From positions 1 through 47,855 of the forward strand of contig CAIMWH010000055.1 in the NCBI GenBank assembly GCA_903845065.1: a stretch of DNA of 47,855 nt, read 5' to 3'. Below the pieces are notes generated by a model. It made no database searches. It was not told the origin of the DNA and was given only the letters and a program-made list of their open reading frames with translations. The first letter of the stretch is position 1; the number at the start of each line of letters is the position of its first letter. The position numbers and the translations under genes are program-made. Positions 1 to 8,483 of the stretch are shown in pieces. This stretch comes from an uncultured Rhodospirillales bacterium. GTDB lineage: Bacteria; Pseudomonadota; Alphaproteobacteria; Acetobacterales; Acetobacteraceae.

Positions 1-1108
1 CGTCGACATCAAGTATTTCGACCTGGGGATCGAGTATCGCGACCAGACCGATGACCAGGTGACCGTCGATGCCGCCAATGCCATCAAGAAGTACGGCGTC
101 GGGGTGAAGTGCGCCACCATCACGCCGGACGAGGCCCGCGTCGAGGAGTTCAAGCTCAAGAAGATGTGGCGCTCGCCCAACGGCACCATCCGCAACATCC
201 TCGACGGCACCATCTTCCGCGAGCCGATCATCTGCAACAACGTGCCCCGTCTGGTGCCGCACTGGTCCAAGCCGATCGTCATTGGCCGTCATGCCTATGG
301 CGACATCTACCGCGCCACCGAGACCAAGATCCCGGCGCCCGGCAAAGTCATGCTGGTCTACCAGCCCGCCGATGGCTCGCCCGCCCAGGTGATGGACGTG
401 CATGACTTCAAGGGCCCCGGCGTCGCGATGGGCATGCACAACACCACCGCCTCCATCGAAGGCTTCGCCCGCGCCAGCTTCAACTACGGCCTGGCCCGCG
501 GCTACCCGGTGTACCTGTCGACCAAGAACACCATCCTCAAGGCCTATGACGGCGTCTTCAAAGACACCTTCGAGGCGATCTACCTCAACGAGTTCAAGGG
601 CCGCTTTGACGCCGCCGGCCTGACCTACGAGCACCGCCTGATCGACGACATGGTCGCCTCCGCCCTCAAGTGGGAAGGCGGCTACCTGTGGGCCTGCAAG
701 AACTACGACGGTGACGTGCAGTCCGACATCGTGGCCCAGGGCTTCGGCTCGCTCGGCCTGATGACCTCGGTGCTGCTGAGCCCCGACGGCAACACGGTGG
801 AAAGCGAGGCGGCGCATGGCACCGTGACGCGCCACTATCGTGAGCATCAGAAGGGCCGCGAAACCAGCACCAACCCGATCGCCTCCATCTTCGCCTGGAC
901 GCGTGGCCTGATCTATCGCGGCCGCTTCGACAACACCCCCGACGTGACCGCCTTCGCGGAAACGCTGGAGCGCGTTTGCATCGAGACGGTTGAAGCCGGC
1001 CACATGACGAAGGACCTGGCGAGCCTGATCTCGAAGGAGCAGCCCTGGATGAACACCCAGACGTTCCTTTCCAAGATCGACTCCAACCTCCAGAAGGCGA
1101 TGGCCTGA
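1..1108 (+). CDS. icd: NADP-dependent isocitrate dehydrogenase, 3' portion (5' end outside window)
   Basis: Oxidative decarboxylation of isocitrate to 2-oxoglutarate with NADP in the TCA cycle (cytoplasm). The reading frame is open from base 2 and gives 368 residues; family members of this type are about 404-406 residues, so roughly 37 N-terminal residues lie outside the window. Recognisable stretches are [17 protein letters not shown], the substrate-loop [41 protein letters not shown] and [12 protein letters not shown], all hallmarks of the homodimeric eukaryotic/alphaproteobacterial IDH subfamily. The GTG at 59 is internal, not the start. A strong G/C hairpin follows the stop codon. Identification is very secure from sequence similarity to the known family. 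Confidence 0.97.
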   Translation, partial: VDIKYFDLGIEYRDQTDDQVTVDAANAIKKYGVGVKCATITPDEARVEEFKLKKMWRSPNGTIRNILDGTIFREPIICNNVPRLVPHWSKPIVIGRHAYGDIYRATETKIPAPGKVMLVYQPADGSPAQVMDVHDFKGPGVAMGMHNTTASIEGFARASFNYGLARGYPVYLSTKNTILKAYDGVFKDTFEAIYLNEFKGRFDAAGLTYEHRLIDDMVASALKWEGGYLWACKNYDGDVQSDIVAQGFGSLGLMTSVLLSPDGNTVESEAAHGTVTRHYREHQKGRETSTNPIASIFAWTRGLIYRGRFDNTPDVTAFAETLERVCIETVEAGHMTKDLASLISKEQPWMNTQTFLSKIDSNLQKAMA

Positions 1109-1121
1109 TCGACGCCTCTCC

Positions 1122-1145
1122 CCCCTCCCGGGCAACCGGGAGGGG
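1122..1145 (+). terminator. G/C-rich hairpin after icd, overlapping the ribosome-binding site of the next gene
   Basis: A perfect 10-bp stem (1122-1131 with 1136-1145) closes a GCAA tetraloop 13 bases after the icd stop. There is no T-tract, so intrinsic termination would be weak or Rho-assisted. The 3' arm contains GGGAGGGG, the only Shine-Dalgarno-like sequence for the TTG start at 1147, so the hairpin may instead or also hide that site. Confidence 0.7.
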
Positions 1146-1146
1146 C

Positions 1147-2319
1147 TTGGCGGATTCGGTCGAGCCAGACTCGCCCGCCGCCGTCCGTGCCACGCGCGCG
1201 ACCTTCCTCATCCTCGGCATCATCGCGGCCGCATGGGCACCCCTGGTGCCATTCCTCAAATTGCGTCTCGCCCTCGATGACGCCGAGCTTGGCCTGATGC
1301 TGCTGTGCATCGGCGGTGGGTCGCTTCTGAGCGCCCCCTTGGCCGGATGGGCCACGGCACGGGTGGGATGCCGCACCCTGCTGCTCGCGGTCGGCGCGGT
1401 ATACTGCGTCACCTTGCCCGCCCTCACAGTCCTGCCAGGAGTGCCGGCAACGGCGGTGGCACTGGCCGTGTTCGGTGCCGCGCTCGCAGCCATCGATGTG
1501 GCGATGAACGCACAGGCCGTGGTGGTGGAGCGCGCCACCGGCCGGGCGATGATGTCCGGCTTTCATGGCCTGTTCAGTGGCGGCGCGCTGGTCGGCGCGT
1601 CGCTGGTGAGCCTCGCATTGTGGTTTGGCATAACGCCGCTCCAAGCCACCATCGCGCTATCCACGGTGTCGGCGGCCATCCTGCTGTCCCAGGCGCCCGG
1701 CCTGCTGCCCCGCGCCGGGCCGGCCACCGCCGGCTTGGCGATGCCGCGCGGTCGGCTGGCACTGATAGGCGTGCTGTGTTTTCTCGGTTTCATGGCCGAA
1801 GGTGCCGTCCACGACTGGACCGCCGTGCTGCTGCGGTTCCATCGCGATGCCGATGCCGCAACTGCCGGCCTGGCCTATGCCGCCTTCGCGGTGGCGATGA
1901 CGTTCGGCCGGTTGACCGGCGATGCCGTCCTGAGACGCCTTCCCGCGGTAATGGTGCTGCGTTGGGGCGCGTTGATCGCCGCGGCCGGCTTCGCCCTGAT
2001 GACCGGCATTCCCAGCATCCCCGCGGCCCTGCTCGGCTGCGCCCTGATCGGCATCGGCGAGGCCAACATCGTCCCTGCCCTGTTCAGCGCAGCCGCCCGT
2101 ATCCGCGGCGTTGATCCCAGCCACGCCATCGCCGCCGTTGCTGCCCCCGGCTATGTCGGCCTCCTCGTCGGCCCCGCGATAATCGGCTTGGCGGCGCAGG
2201 CAACCAGCCTGCCGGTGGCGCTTGGGGCCGCTGGCCTGCTACTGCTGGCGATCACCGCCTTTGCCCGCATTGCCACCGCCGAGGAACCCGATGCCGCGCC
2301 CCATCCTGATCGACACTGA
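1147..2319 (+). CDS. MFS transporter (YbjJ-like)
   Basis: A 390-residue inner-membrane transporter with about 12 hydrophobic segments. The stretch AAIDVAMNAQAVVVE followed by GFHGLFSGGALVGA is typical of the YbjJ-type subgroup of the major facilitator superfamily, whose substrates are mostly unknown. The start is taken as TTG at 1147 because no ATG or GTG in this frame precedes the first membrane segment; the Shine-Dalgarno sequence lies in the 3' arm of the preceding hairpin, an unusual arrangement. The 3' end overlaps the next gene by 29 bases, so the two are probably cotranscribed. The family call is firm; start codon and substrate are not. Confidence 0.85.
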   Translation: MADSVEPDSPAAVRATRATFLILGIIAAAWAPLVPFLKLRLALDDAELGLMLLCIGGGSLLSAPLAGWATARVGCRTLLLAVGAVYCVTLPALTVLPGVPATAVALAVFGAALAAIDVAMNAQAVVVERATGRAMMSGFHGLFSGGALVGASLVSLALWFGITPLQATIALSTVSAAILLSQAPGLLPRAGPATAGLAMPRGRLALIGVLCFLGFMAEGAVHDWTAVLLRFHRDADAATAGLAYAAFAVAMTFGRLTGDAVLRRLPAVMVLRWGALIAAAGFALMTGIPSIPAALLGCALIGIGEANIVPALFSAAARIRGVDPSHAIAAVAAPGYVGLLVGPAIIGLAAQATSLPVALGAAGLLLLAITAFARIATAEEPDAAPHPDRH

Positions 2320-3670
2320 CCTGCCCGAATTCGGCGAGCCGACCGTGCAGCCGGCCATCCCCACCAGCACCTACCAGGCACGCGTCGCCGAGGCGATGCA
2401 GCGGGCGCGAACCGCCGAGCATGACGCCCTGGTGGTCTATGGGGACCGCGAGCACGCCGCCAACGTCGCCTACCTCACCGGCTATGATCCGCGTTTCGAG
2501 GAAGCGCTGCTGGTGGTTCTACCCGGCCGCCGCCCGACCCTGCTGGTCGGCAACGAGGGTTGGTCCTACGCCGAGCTTGCCGGCGGGGACTTCGACCGGT
2601 TGCTGTGCCAGACGTTCTCGCTCCCCGGCCAGCCCCGCGGCAGCCAGAAGCCGCTGCCGGTCCTGCTTGCCGAGGCGGGCCTGGTCAAAGGCATGCGCAT
2701 CGGCGCCGTGGGATGGAAGATCTTCGAGCCGGCTGATCCGGGTGCCACCGTTGAGTGGCTCGACCTGCCCGAATTCATCGCCAGCCACCTGCGTGCCATC
2801 GGGCCAACCAGCAACGCCACCGCGATTTTCCAGAACCCGGAAGACGGATTGCGCGCGATCAACGAGGTGGACCAACTCGCGGGCTTCGAGTTCGCCGCCA
2901 CCTACGCCTCGCAGGCGCTGCGCAACGTGCTGTTCGGGCTGCAACCCGGCATACGCGAGCTTGAGGCGGCACGACTGATGGCGCTGCCGGGCCTGCCCCT
3001 GGCCTGCCATCCCATGCTCTCCGCCGGCGACCGGGCGTCGCGCGGGCTGCCGAGCCCGTCCGCACGGATCATCGCGGCGGGCGATCCGTTCACCATGGCC
3101 TGCGGCATCCAGGGCGCGCTGTCCGCCCGCGCCGGCTTCGTGGTGGCCTCCGCCGCCGAACTGCCTGACGGCATCCAGGACTACGTGGAGAAACTGGTCG
3201 CCCCCTATTTCGCCGCCGTCGCCGAATGGTACGAAGCAGTGGGCATCGGCACCACCGGCGGCGCGCTGTACGACATCATCCATCGCCGTATCGGAGACCC
3301 GTTCTTCGGCGTCGGCCTCAACCCCGGCCATCTCATCCACATCGACGAATGGATGCATTCGCCGATCTTCCCCGGCAGCACCATCCCGCTCCGCTCGGGC
3401 ATGGCGATCCAGGTGGACGTGATCCCCGCGACCCATTCGCCCTGGTTCACCACCAACATCGAGGACGGCATCGCGCTCGCCGATACCCCCCTGCGCGCCG
3501 AGTTTGCCGCCCGCTACCCCGAGGCGTGGGAGCGTATCGAGGCACGCCGGGCGTTCATGGCCGATGTGCTCGGTATTCGCCTGAAGCCGGAGGTGCTGCC
3601 GTTCAGCAATATTCCGGCCTACCTGCCACCGTTCCTGCTTAGTCCTCGCCGCGTCATGGCAATGGGGTAG
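2291..3670 (+). CDS. M24 (creatinase/Xaa-Pro peptidase) family protein lacking typical metal ligands
   Basis: A 459-residue protein starting at ATG 2291, preceded by GAGGAA. The N-terminal half has the creatinase-N style (HAANVAYLTGYDPRFEEALLV; PTLLVGNEGW), the C-terminal half the pita-bread fold (NEVDQLAGFEFAA; FFGVGLNPGHLIHIDE; SGMAIQVDVIP; NIEDGIALAD). In metallo-aminopeptidases of this fold two aspartates follow a Gly-Asp-Pro-like turn; here that region reads GDPFTMACGIQGALSARAG and shows neither. A His in the GHLIHIDE segment and a C-terminal Glu (NIEDG) are visible. It may therefore act like creatinase, which is metal-free, or be a non-peptidase. Upstream coupling to an MFS gene suggests a transporter/hydrolase pair. 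Confidence 0.8.
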   Translation: MPRPILIDTDLPEFGEPTVQPAIPTSTYQARVAEAMQRARTAEHDALVVYGDREHAANVAYLTGYDPRFEEALLVVLPGRRPTLLVGNEGWSYAELAGGDFDRLLCQTFSLPGQPRGSQKPLPVLLAEAGLVKGMRIGAVGWKIFEPADPGATVEWLDLPEFIASHLRAIGPTSNATAIFQNPEDGLRAINEVDQLAGFEFAATYASQALRNVLFGLQPGIRELEAARLMALPGLPLACHPMLSAGDRASRGLPSPSARIIAAGDPFTMACGIQGALSARAGFVVASAAELPDGIQDYVEKLVAPYFAAVAEWYEAVGIGTTGGALYDIIHRRIGDPFFGVGLNPGHLIHIDEWMHSPIFPGSTIPLRSGMAIQVDVIPATHSPWFTTNIEDGIALADTPLRAEFAARYPEAWERIEARRAFMADVLGIRLKPEVLPFSNIPAYLPPFLLSPRRVMAMG

Positions 3671-3762
3671 AACTTTCCGCTTGCCTGGTGCGACGGGAAT
3701 AGAGCGGGCTTCACGTTCGTCCCATTATGCCCACATCACGTCTACCAAAAGGGGAACCCACG

Positions 3763-4626
3763 ATGAACGATCTGCATGGCCTGTCCGGTCTCAAGGAATA
3801 TCCGCTCGCCCGTCGTGGGCTGATGATGAGTGGACTGATGAGCGGGCTGACGCTCGCCACCACCCGCGTCGAGGCGCAGGTGATCCACACCGACAGCACC
3901 GGCATCGAAGCCGGCGAAGTCAAAATCCCGGTCGGTGACACCGAACTCCCCGGCTATTTCGCCAAGCCGGTAGGAGCCGGCCCGTTCCCCATCGTGCTGG
4001 TGAACGAGGAAATCTTCGGCGTTCATGAATACATCAAGGACACCTGCCGCCGCTTCGCCAAGGCCGGCTATGCCGCCATCGCGCCGGAAATCTACGCCCG
4101 CCTCGGCGATCTCTCGAAAATGACCGACGTCGGCCAGATCGTCAGCCAGGTGATCAGCAAGGCCCCGGACGCCACCATGCTGAAGGACCTCGATGGTGCC
4201 GTGGCCTACGCCGCTGCCCATGGCGGGGCCGCAACGCGGCTCGGTGTCACCGGCTTCTGCCGCGGCGGCCGCAACACCTGGCTGTATGCCGCACATAATC
4301 CGAACCTGAAGGCAGCGGTCGCCTGGTATGGCCCGGTGGGTGGCGCACCCAGCGACATCCAGCCGAAATCGGCAGCCGACGTCGCGGTCGATATCAAATG
4401 CCCGCTGCTCGGCCTCTACGGCGGCAAGGATGGCGGGATCAAGGTGGAGGACGTCCAGGCCGCCGCCGCCAAGGCGAAGGCCGCCGGCAAGACGGTGGAA
4501 ATCGTCGTCTACCCCGAGGCCCCACACGGGTTCCACGCCGACTACCGCCCCAGCTACCGCGCCGAGGACGCCGCGGACGGCATGAAGCGCCTGCTGGCAT
4601 GGTTCAAGCAGTACGGCGCGGTCTGA
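3763..4626 (+). CDS. Dienelactone hydrolase family protein, exported
   Basis: An alpha/beta-hydrolase of 287 residues from ATG 3763 (GGGGAA 8-9 bases upstream). The N-terminus is a twin-arginine-like leader (LARRGLMMSGLMSGLTLA, about residues 18-36), suggesting export. The mature part has the carboxymethylenebutenolidase signature: NEEIFGVHEY, nucleophile Cys at about 166 in GFCRGG, Asp at about 223 in GGKDGG, His at about 255 in APHGFH. Known members hydrolyse dienelactone in chloroaromatic degradation, but many have unknown substrates and no aromatic pathway genes are nearby. The gene ends one base before the convergent livG. Confidence 0.9.
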   Translation: MNDLHGLSGLKEYPLARRGLMMSGLMSGLTLATTRVEAQVIHTDSTGIEAGEVKIPVGDTELPGYFAKPVGAGPFPIVLVNEEIFGVHEYIKDTCRRFAKAGYAAIAPEIYARLGDLSKMTDVGQIVSQVISKAPDATMLKDLDGAVAYAAAHGGAATRLGVTGFCRGGRNTWLYAAHNPNLKAAVAWYGPVGGAPSDIQPKSAADVAVDIKCPLLGLYGGKDGGIKVEDVQAAAAKAKAAGKTVEIVVYPEAPHGFHADYRPSYRAEDAADGMKRLLAWFKQYGAV

Positions 4627-4627
4627 T

Positions 4628-5356
4628 CTACTCGACTGCTTCCGTGCCCAGATAGGCTGCGATCACGCGGGGATCACCGGCAATAGCCTCCGGAGGCCCC
4701 GCGGCGATCAACGCCCCGGCGTCCAGCACGAAAATCTGGTCCGACACCCGCATCACCGCCTGCATGTCATGCTCCACCAGCAGCACGCTGACCCCGCGAT
4801 CGCGAACCAGGCGCAGAATGGTGACAATGTCTTCGGTCTCGGTGGCGTTGAGACCGGCGCAGGGCTCATCAGCCAGCAACAGCACCGGACGCGCCGCAAT
4901 CGCCCGCGCAAGTTCAAGCCGCCGCAGATAGCCCACCGTCATGTCACCAGCCGGGCGCCCGGCGAGATCGCTCAATCCCGTCAATGCCAGTGCATCGTCG
5001 GTAACAGCAGCGATGTCCCGCGCGCCATCCCGGCCGAACAGCGCACCAATACGCACATTTTCCCGCACCGAGAGGTCAGCGAACGGCTTGGCGATCTGGA
5101 AGCAGCGCGCAATGCCGGCACGTGCCAGCTGTGTCGTCGGTGTGCCATCGATCCGGGTTTTGCCGAAAAAGATGTGCCCCTCGCTGGGGGCCAGATACCC
5201 GGTGACAAGATTGAAGATGGTGGACTTACCGGCACCGTTGGGCCCGATCAGCGAGCAGATGCTCCCCTCCGGCACCGCGAAGGACACATCATTGGTTGCA
5301 ACCAGGCCTCGGAAACGCTTCGTGACGTGCTCAAGCCGGAGGATCGGCGTGCTCAT
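4628..5356 (-). CDS. livG: Branched-chain amino acid type ABC transporter ATP-binding protein (LivG-like)
   Basis: Cytoplasmic ATPase of 242 residues in a HAAT-family importer. Walker A is GPNGAGKST, Walker B is LLLADEPCAG, followed by a His-switch in VLLVEHDM. The signature region reads MTVGYLRRLELARA, the relaxed form common in LivG proteins rather than LSGGQ. The C-terminal DPRVIAAYLG is the standard LivG ending. The ATG at 5356 overlaps the livM stop (ATGA). It is the last gene of the minus-strand cluster; the usual second ATPase, LivF, is not present next to it. Confidence 0.93.
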   Translation of the reverse strand: MSTPILRLEHVTKRFRGLVATNDVSFAVPEGSICSLIGPNGAGKSTIFNLVTGYLAPSEGHIFFGKTRIDGTPTTQLARAGIARCFQIAKPFADLSVRENVRIGALFGRDGARDIAAVTDDALALTGLSDLAGRPAGDMTVGYLRRLELARAIAARPVLLLADEPCAGLNATETEDIVTILRLVRDRGVSVLLVEHDMQAVMRVSDQIFVLDAGALIAAGPPEAIAGDPRVIAAYLGTEAVE

Positions 5357-6324
5357 CCCTTGGCCCTCCCGCCAAACAATCCGCCCTTGAACAACCCGAT
5401 GATGCCCTTCGGCGCGGCCAGCACCAGCAGCACCAGCAGCGCGCCGGTGATGAACATGTGGATCGACAGCAGGCGGCCAAGCACCACCTGGGTCAGAATC
5501 ACCATCACCGCCGAACCCAGGAACGGACCAACCAACGTGCCCATGCCGCCGAGCAGGTTGTAGACGATCATGTTGAGGCTGAACTCGGTACGGTACACCG
5601 ACGACGTGGTGATATAGCCCAGGCTGTGCGCGTAGATGACGCCCAGGGCGCCCGTCAGCGCCGCACTCAGGATAAACATCATGATCTTGTAGCGCTCGGT
5701 CGGCACACCGAGCATGCGCGCGGTGTCCTCGTCCTCGCGGATCGCCATCAGCCCGGCGCCAATGCGGCCATTCTTGATGGCGAACGCGATGCACCCCACC
5801 ACCACCGTCGCGATCAGCAGCACGTCGTAGAACAGCGCCTCCGGCCGCAGGCCAAAAGCGGCGATACGCGGCAACACGAGCCCCATCGAGCCCTTGAAGA
5901 CATCGACATTGTTGGTGAGTTCGGCCAACACCTGGGACACGCCCAACATCGCCACGGCGAAATAAATGCCGCGCAGGCGCAGGATCGGCCAGGCCACCAC
6001 CGCAGCGGCCAAGGCACAGACGACGCCTCCGACGATAAGGCCGAGGCCAAAGCCCAGCAGCGGCTGCCCCTTCATCAATTCCGTCTCGAACAACCCGGCA
6101 GAGAACGCCCCGAGGCCAATGAATGCCGCGTGGCCAAAGCTCCAATAGCCAGCGAAACCGCCCAGCAACGTCCAGGCCAACCCAAGCGCCGCCGAGAGCA
6201 GGATCAACTGCCCCACCCGCACGTAAAACGGCATCACCATGAACGGAACCGCCGCCGCCACTATCAACAACACGATGGACACGACAATCCACCACCGATG
6301 CGCCCGTATCGCTTGCACCAGCAT
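5353..6324 (-). CDS. livM: Branched-chain amino acid type ABC transporter permease (LivM-like)
   Basis: Inner-membrane permease of 323 residues with about nine hydrophobic segments. It contains the LivM landmarks LLGGFAGYWSFGHAAFIGLGAF near residue 55, the EAA-like loop with IREDEDTARMLGVPTERYK, and the C-terminal MGTLVGPFLGS. The start ATG is immediately after the livH stop. It partners with LivH to form the translocation channel; ligand specificity cannot be told from the permease. Confidence 0.93.
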   Translation of the reverse strand: MLVQAIRAHRWWIVVSIVLLIVAAAVPFMVMPFYVRVGQLILLSAALGLAWTLLGGFAGYWSFGHAAFIGLGAFSAGLFETELMKGQPLLGFGLGLIVGGVVCALAAAVVAWPILRLRGIYFAVAMLGVSQVLAELTNNVDVFKGSMGLVLPRIAAFGLRPEALFYDVLLIATVVVGCIAFAIKNGRIGAGLMAIREDEDTARMLGVPTERYKIMMFILSAALTGALGVIYAHSLGYITTSSVYRTEFSLNMIVYNLLGGMGTLVGPFLGSAVMVILTQVVLGRLLSIHMFITGALLVLLVLAAPKGIIGLFKGGLFGGRAKG

Positions 6325-7200
6325 CTAGCGGGAGCCCGCGAAAGCGTTGCCGAGCAGCCCGGACGGCCGTACCAGCAACATCAGCACCAGCACGGCAAAC
6401 ATCATGGCATTCGGGAACGCCGCGCCGATCAACTGCGAGGTGCCGGTGCTCATCACACCGAGGACCAGCCCGCCGACCAGCGCCCCCGCCGGGCTGCCGA
6501 CGCCCCCGAGCACCACGACGACGAAGGCGTTCAACGTCCACAATCCTTCATCAGGCGGCGAAAACGGCAACACGATGCCGAGAATGGCGCCCGCCGCCCC
6601 GGCAAACGCGGCCGATACCGCGAATGTCAGGCCATAGATGTGATGCGCGTTCACCCCGCACAGCCGCGCCGCCAGTTCCTGCTGCGCGGTAGCGCGAATA
6701 ACCCGCCCCATTTTCGAACGCTGCAGAATCATCGCCAACGCGCCGAGCAGCACCAGACTCGCCGCCAACGCCGCCAGCCGCACCGGATCGAGCACGATCG
6801 AGCCTAGCACCAACGGATGCCCGGAATAGGACGGCGTGATGCTGCGCAGGTCCGGCGAAAAAACCAGCACCAACGTGTTGCGCAGCATCAGCGCCACCCC
6901 GAACGTCACCAGCATCGAGGCAACATGGGACGAGCGATCAACGGCAAGCTGGATCAACACGCGCTGATAGACGTACCCGAACACGGCGAGCACCCCCATC
7001 ACCACCGGAATGGCGAGCAGCGGATCAACGCCGAGCGAATGCCAGACGAACCAGGCGAGATAGGCCCCGATCATCACCAAGGCGCCGTGGCTGAGGTTAA
7101 CCACCCCCATCACCCCGAAGATCAGCGAAAAGCCGACCGCCGACAGCGCATAGAGCCCGCCGAGCACCAGCCCGTCGGCAATCGTCTGGATCGCCAGCAT
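6325..7200 (-). CDS. livH: Branched-chain amino acid type ABC transporter permease (LivH-like)
   Basis: Inner-membrane permease of 291 residues starting at ATG 7200 (MLAIQTIADGLVLGGLYAL). Family landmarks are GFSLIFGVMGVVNLSHGALVM near the N-terminus, RVIRATAQQELAARLCGVN in the cytoplasmic coupling loop, and VLGGVGSPAGALVGG near the C-terminus. The frame is open further upstream but that extension is out of frame with any family homology and overlaps the binding-protein gene. Stop of livH and start of livM are adjacent, so the genes are translated together. Confidence 0.93.
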   Translation of the reverse strand: MLAIQTIADGLVLGGLYALSAVGFSLIFGVMGVVNLSHGALVMIGAYLAWFVWHSLGVDPLLAIPVVMGVLAVFGYVYQRVLIQLAVDRSSHVASMLVTFGVALMLRNTLVLVFSPDLRSITPSYSGHPLVLGSIVLDPVRLAALAASLVLLGALAMILQRSKMGRVIRATAQQELAARLCGVNAHHIYGLTFAVSAAFAGAAGAILGIVLPFSPPDEGLWTLNAFVVVVLGGVGSPAGALVGGLVLGVMSTGTSQLIGAAFPNAMMFAVLVLMLLVRPSGLLGNAFAGSR

Positions 7201-7210
7201 CGGCGTTGGA

Positions 7211-8440
7211 TCAGGTTCGCTGCGCCCAGGGCGGAGTGGGATAGGTATAGGCCGCCGTCTTGGCGTTCGCCGGCGACACCACTTCGGGCGCGCCGCCCAC
7301 CACCTGGCCAACCCACGGGCCCATGACCACCGGGTCGCCATCGCCCTGCTCGGTGAACTTGATGCGGCTGTACTGGGTCTCGATATCGATGTTCGCCAGC
7401 GCATCGCGGACTTTCGCCGGATCGATGCTCTTGGCCGCCATCATCGCCTCGAGATAGGTGACAATGCATGCCGCACCGGCCGACACATGATAGGCGAGCG
7501 GGCGGGTATAGTTCTTCTTGTAGTACGCGGCGAACGCGGCCGACGTGCCGAAGAAGCGATCCTTCAGCGGCGCGCGCTCATCCCAGTAGGTCTGGAAGTA
7601 GATCCCATTGGCGGCCTTGCCGAGCGTGTCGCGGAAGCTTCCGAGTTGCGGGCCAAGCCCCTGGAACAGCAGGTTAACGTTGGTGCCGGTGGCAATCATC
7701 TGCTTGGCCAGCAGCAGGTTGTCCTGGTCATGCGTCATGCAGATCAGCGCCTCGGGCGTCTTGGCGCGAATGGCGGCGAGTACCGAGGAGGCATCGGTAA
7801 TGGTTTCCGGGAACGCGTAGCTGTCGAGCATCGGAATGCCCTGCGCCTTCATCGCGTTCATCACCCCGGTGGCGGCGGTCTTGGAGAAGGCATCGTTGGT
7901 GTAGATCACCGAGTAGTTCTGCACCGGCGGCGCCAGCGTCTTGATGAACGCGGCGGTCGAGAGGAACTGCCGCGTGGCGCGCGGGAAGAACCCAAACATG
8001 TACTTGTAGCCCTGGACGAAAATCTGGTCCGAACCGCCGCCGGCCTGCACCATCGGCTTCTCCGCCCGCTCGGTGATCGCCGCGGTGGGCAGCACGATAT
8101 TGCTGCCGAAACTGCCGAGGTAGAAATCCACACCATCGTCGATCTGCCGCTGGATCAGAGTAACGGCGCGCGAAGGGTCCGAAGCATCATCAAAAAGCTT
8201 GAGTTCAAGCTTGTACTTGGTGCCGGCGATTTCGACGCCGCCCATCTCATTGATGAACTTCACCGCGGTCGCGTAGCCGTTGTTCACATTGAGCCCGGTC
8301 TCGGCGCCGCCGCCGCTGAGCGGCACCGAACCGCCGAAGGTGATGGTCTTGGTCGCCTGCGCCGAAGCGCCGCGAATGGCGGGGGCCGCGAGGGCGACAC
8401 CGCCGGCCATCTTTACCATCGTCCGTCGTGAAATCGTCAT
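7211..8440 (-). CDS. ABC transporter substrate-binding protein (LivK/AmiC-like, HAAT family)
   Basis: Periplasmic solute receptor of 409 residues. The leader TISRRTMVKMAGGVALAAPAI carries a twin-arginine-like SRRTM motif and ends at ASAQA. The mature protein starts TITFGGSVPLSGGGAETG, the classic ligand-binding opening of the amino-acid/amide receptor family, and retains the periplasmic-binding lobe pattern through AYHVSAGAACIVTYLEA. Shine-Dalgarno GGAGAG precedes ATG 8440. Ligand unknown; HAAT receptors bind amino acids, amides, aromatic acids or short peptides. It sits 43 bases downstream of an M20 peptidase gene on the same strand, suggesting a link to a peptide-like or acyl-amino-acid substrate. 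Confidence 0.9.
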   Translation of the reverse strand: MTISRRTMVKMAGGVALAAPAIRGASAQATKTITFGGSVPLSGGGAETGLNVNNGYATAVKFINEMGGVEIAGTKYKLELKLFDDASDPSRAVTLIQRQIDDGVDFYLGSFGSNIVLPTAAITERAEKPMVQAGGGSDQIFVQGYKYMFGFFPRATRQFLSTAAFIKTLAPPVQNYSVIYTNDAFSKTAATGVMNAMKAQGIPMLDSYAFPETITDASSVLAAIRAKTPEALICMTHDQDNLLLAKQMIATGTNVNLLFQGLGPQLGSFRDTLGKAANGIYFQTYWDERAPLKDRFFGTSAAFAAYYKKNYTRPLAYHVSAGAACIVTYLEAMMAAKSIDPAKVRDALANIDIETQYSRIKFTEQGDGDPVVMGPWVGQVVGGAPEVVSPANAKTAAYTYPTPPWAQRT

Positions 8441-8483
8441 GATCGCTCTCCAATGCTGACGGAAGTCTACACCCGGTCAGCCG

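Noticed and set aside
5357-6541. N-terminal extension of LivG into the livM region
   Set aside because: An in-frame artefact antisense-free but out of phase with livM; the ATG at 5356 overlapping the livM stop is the natural start.
5458-6807. A 449-codon plus-strand frame opposite livM and livH
   Set aside because: His/Gln/Arg-rich shadow of two certain permease genes.
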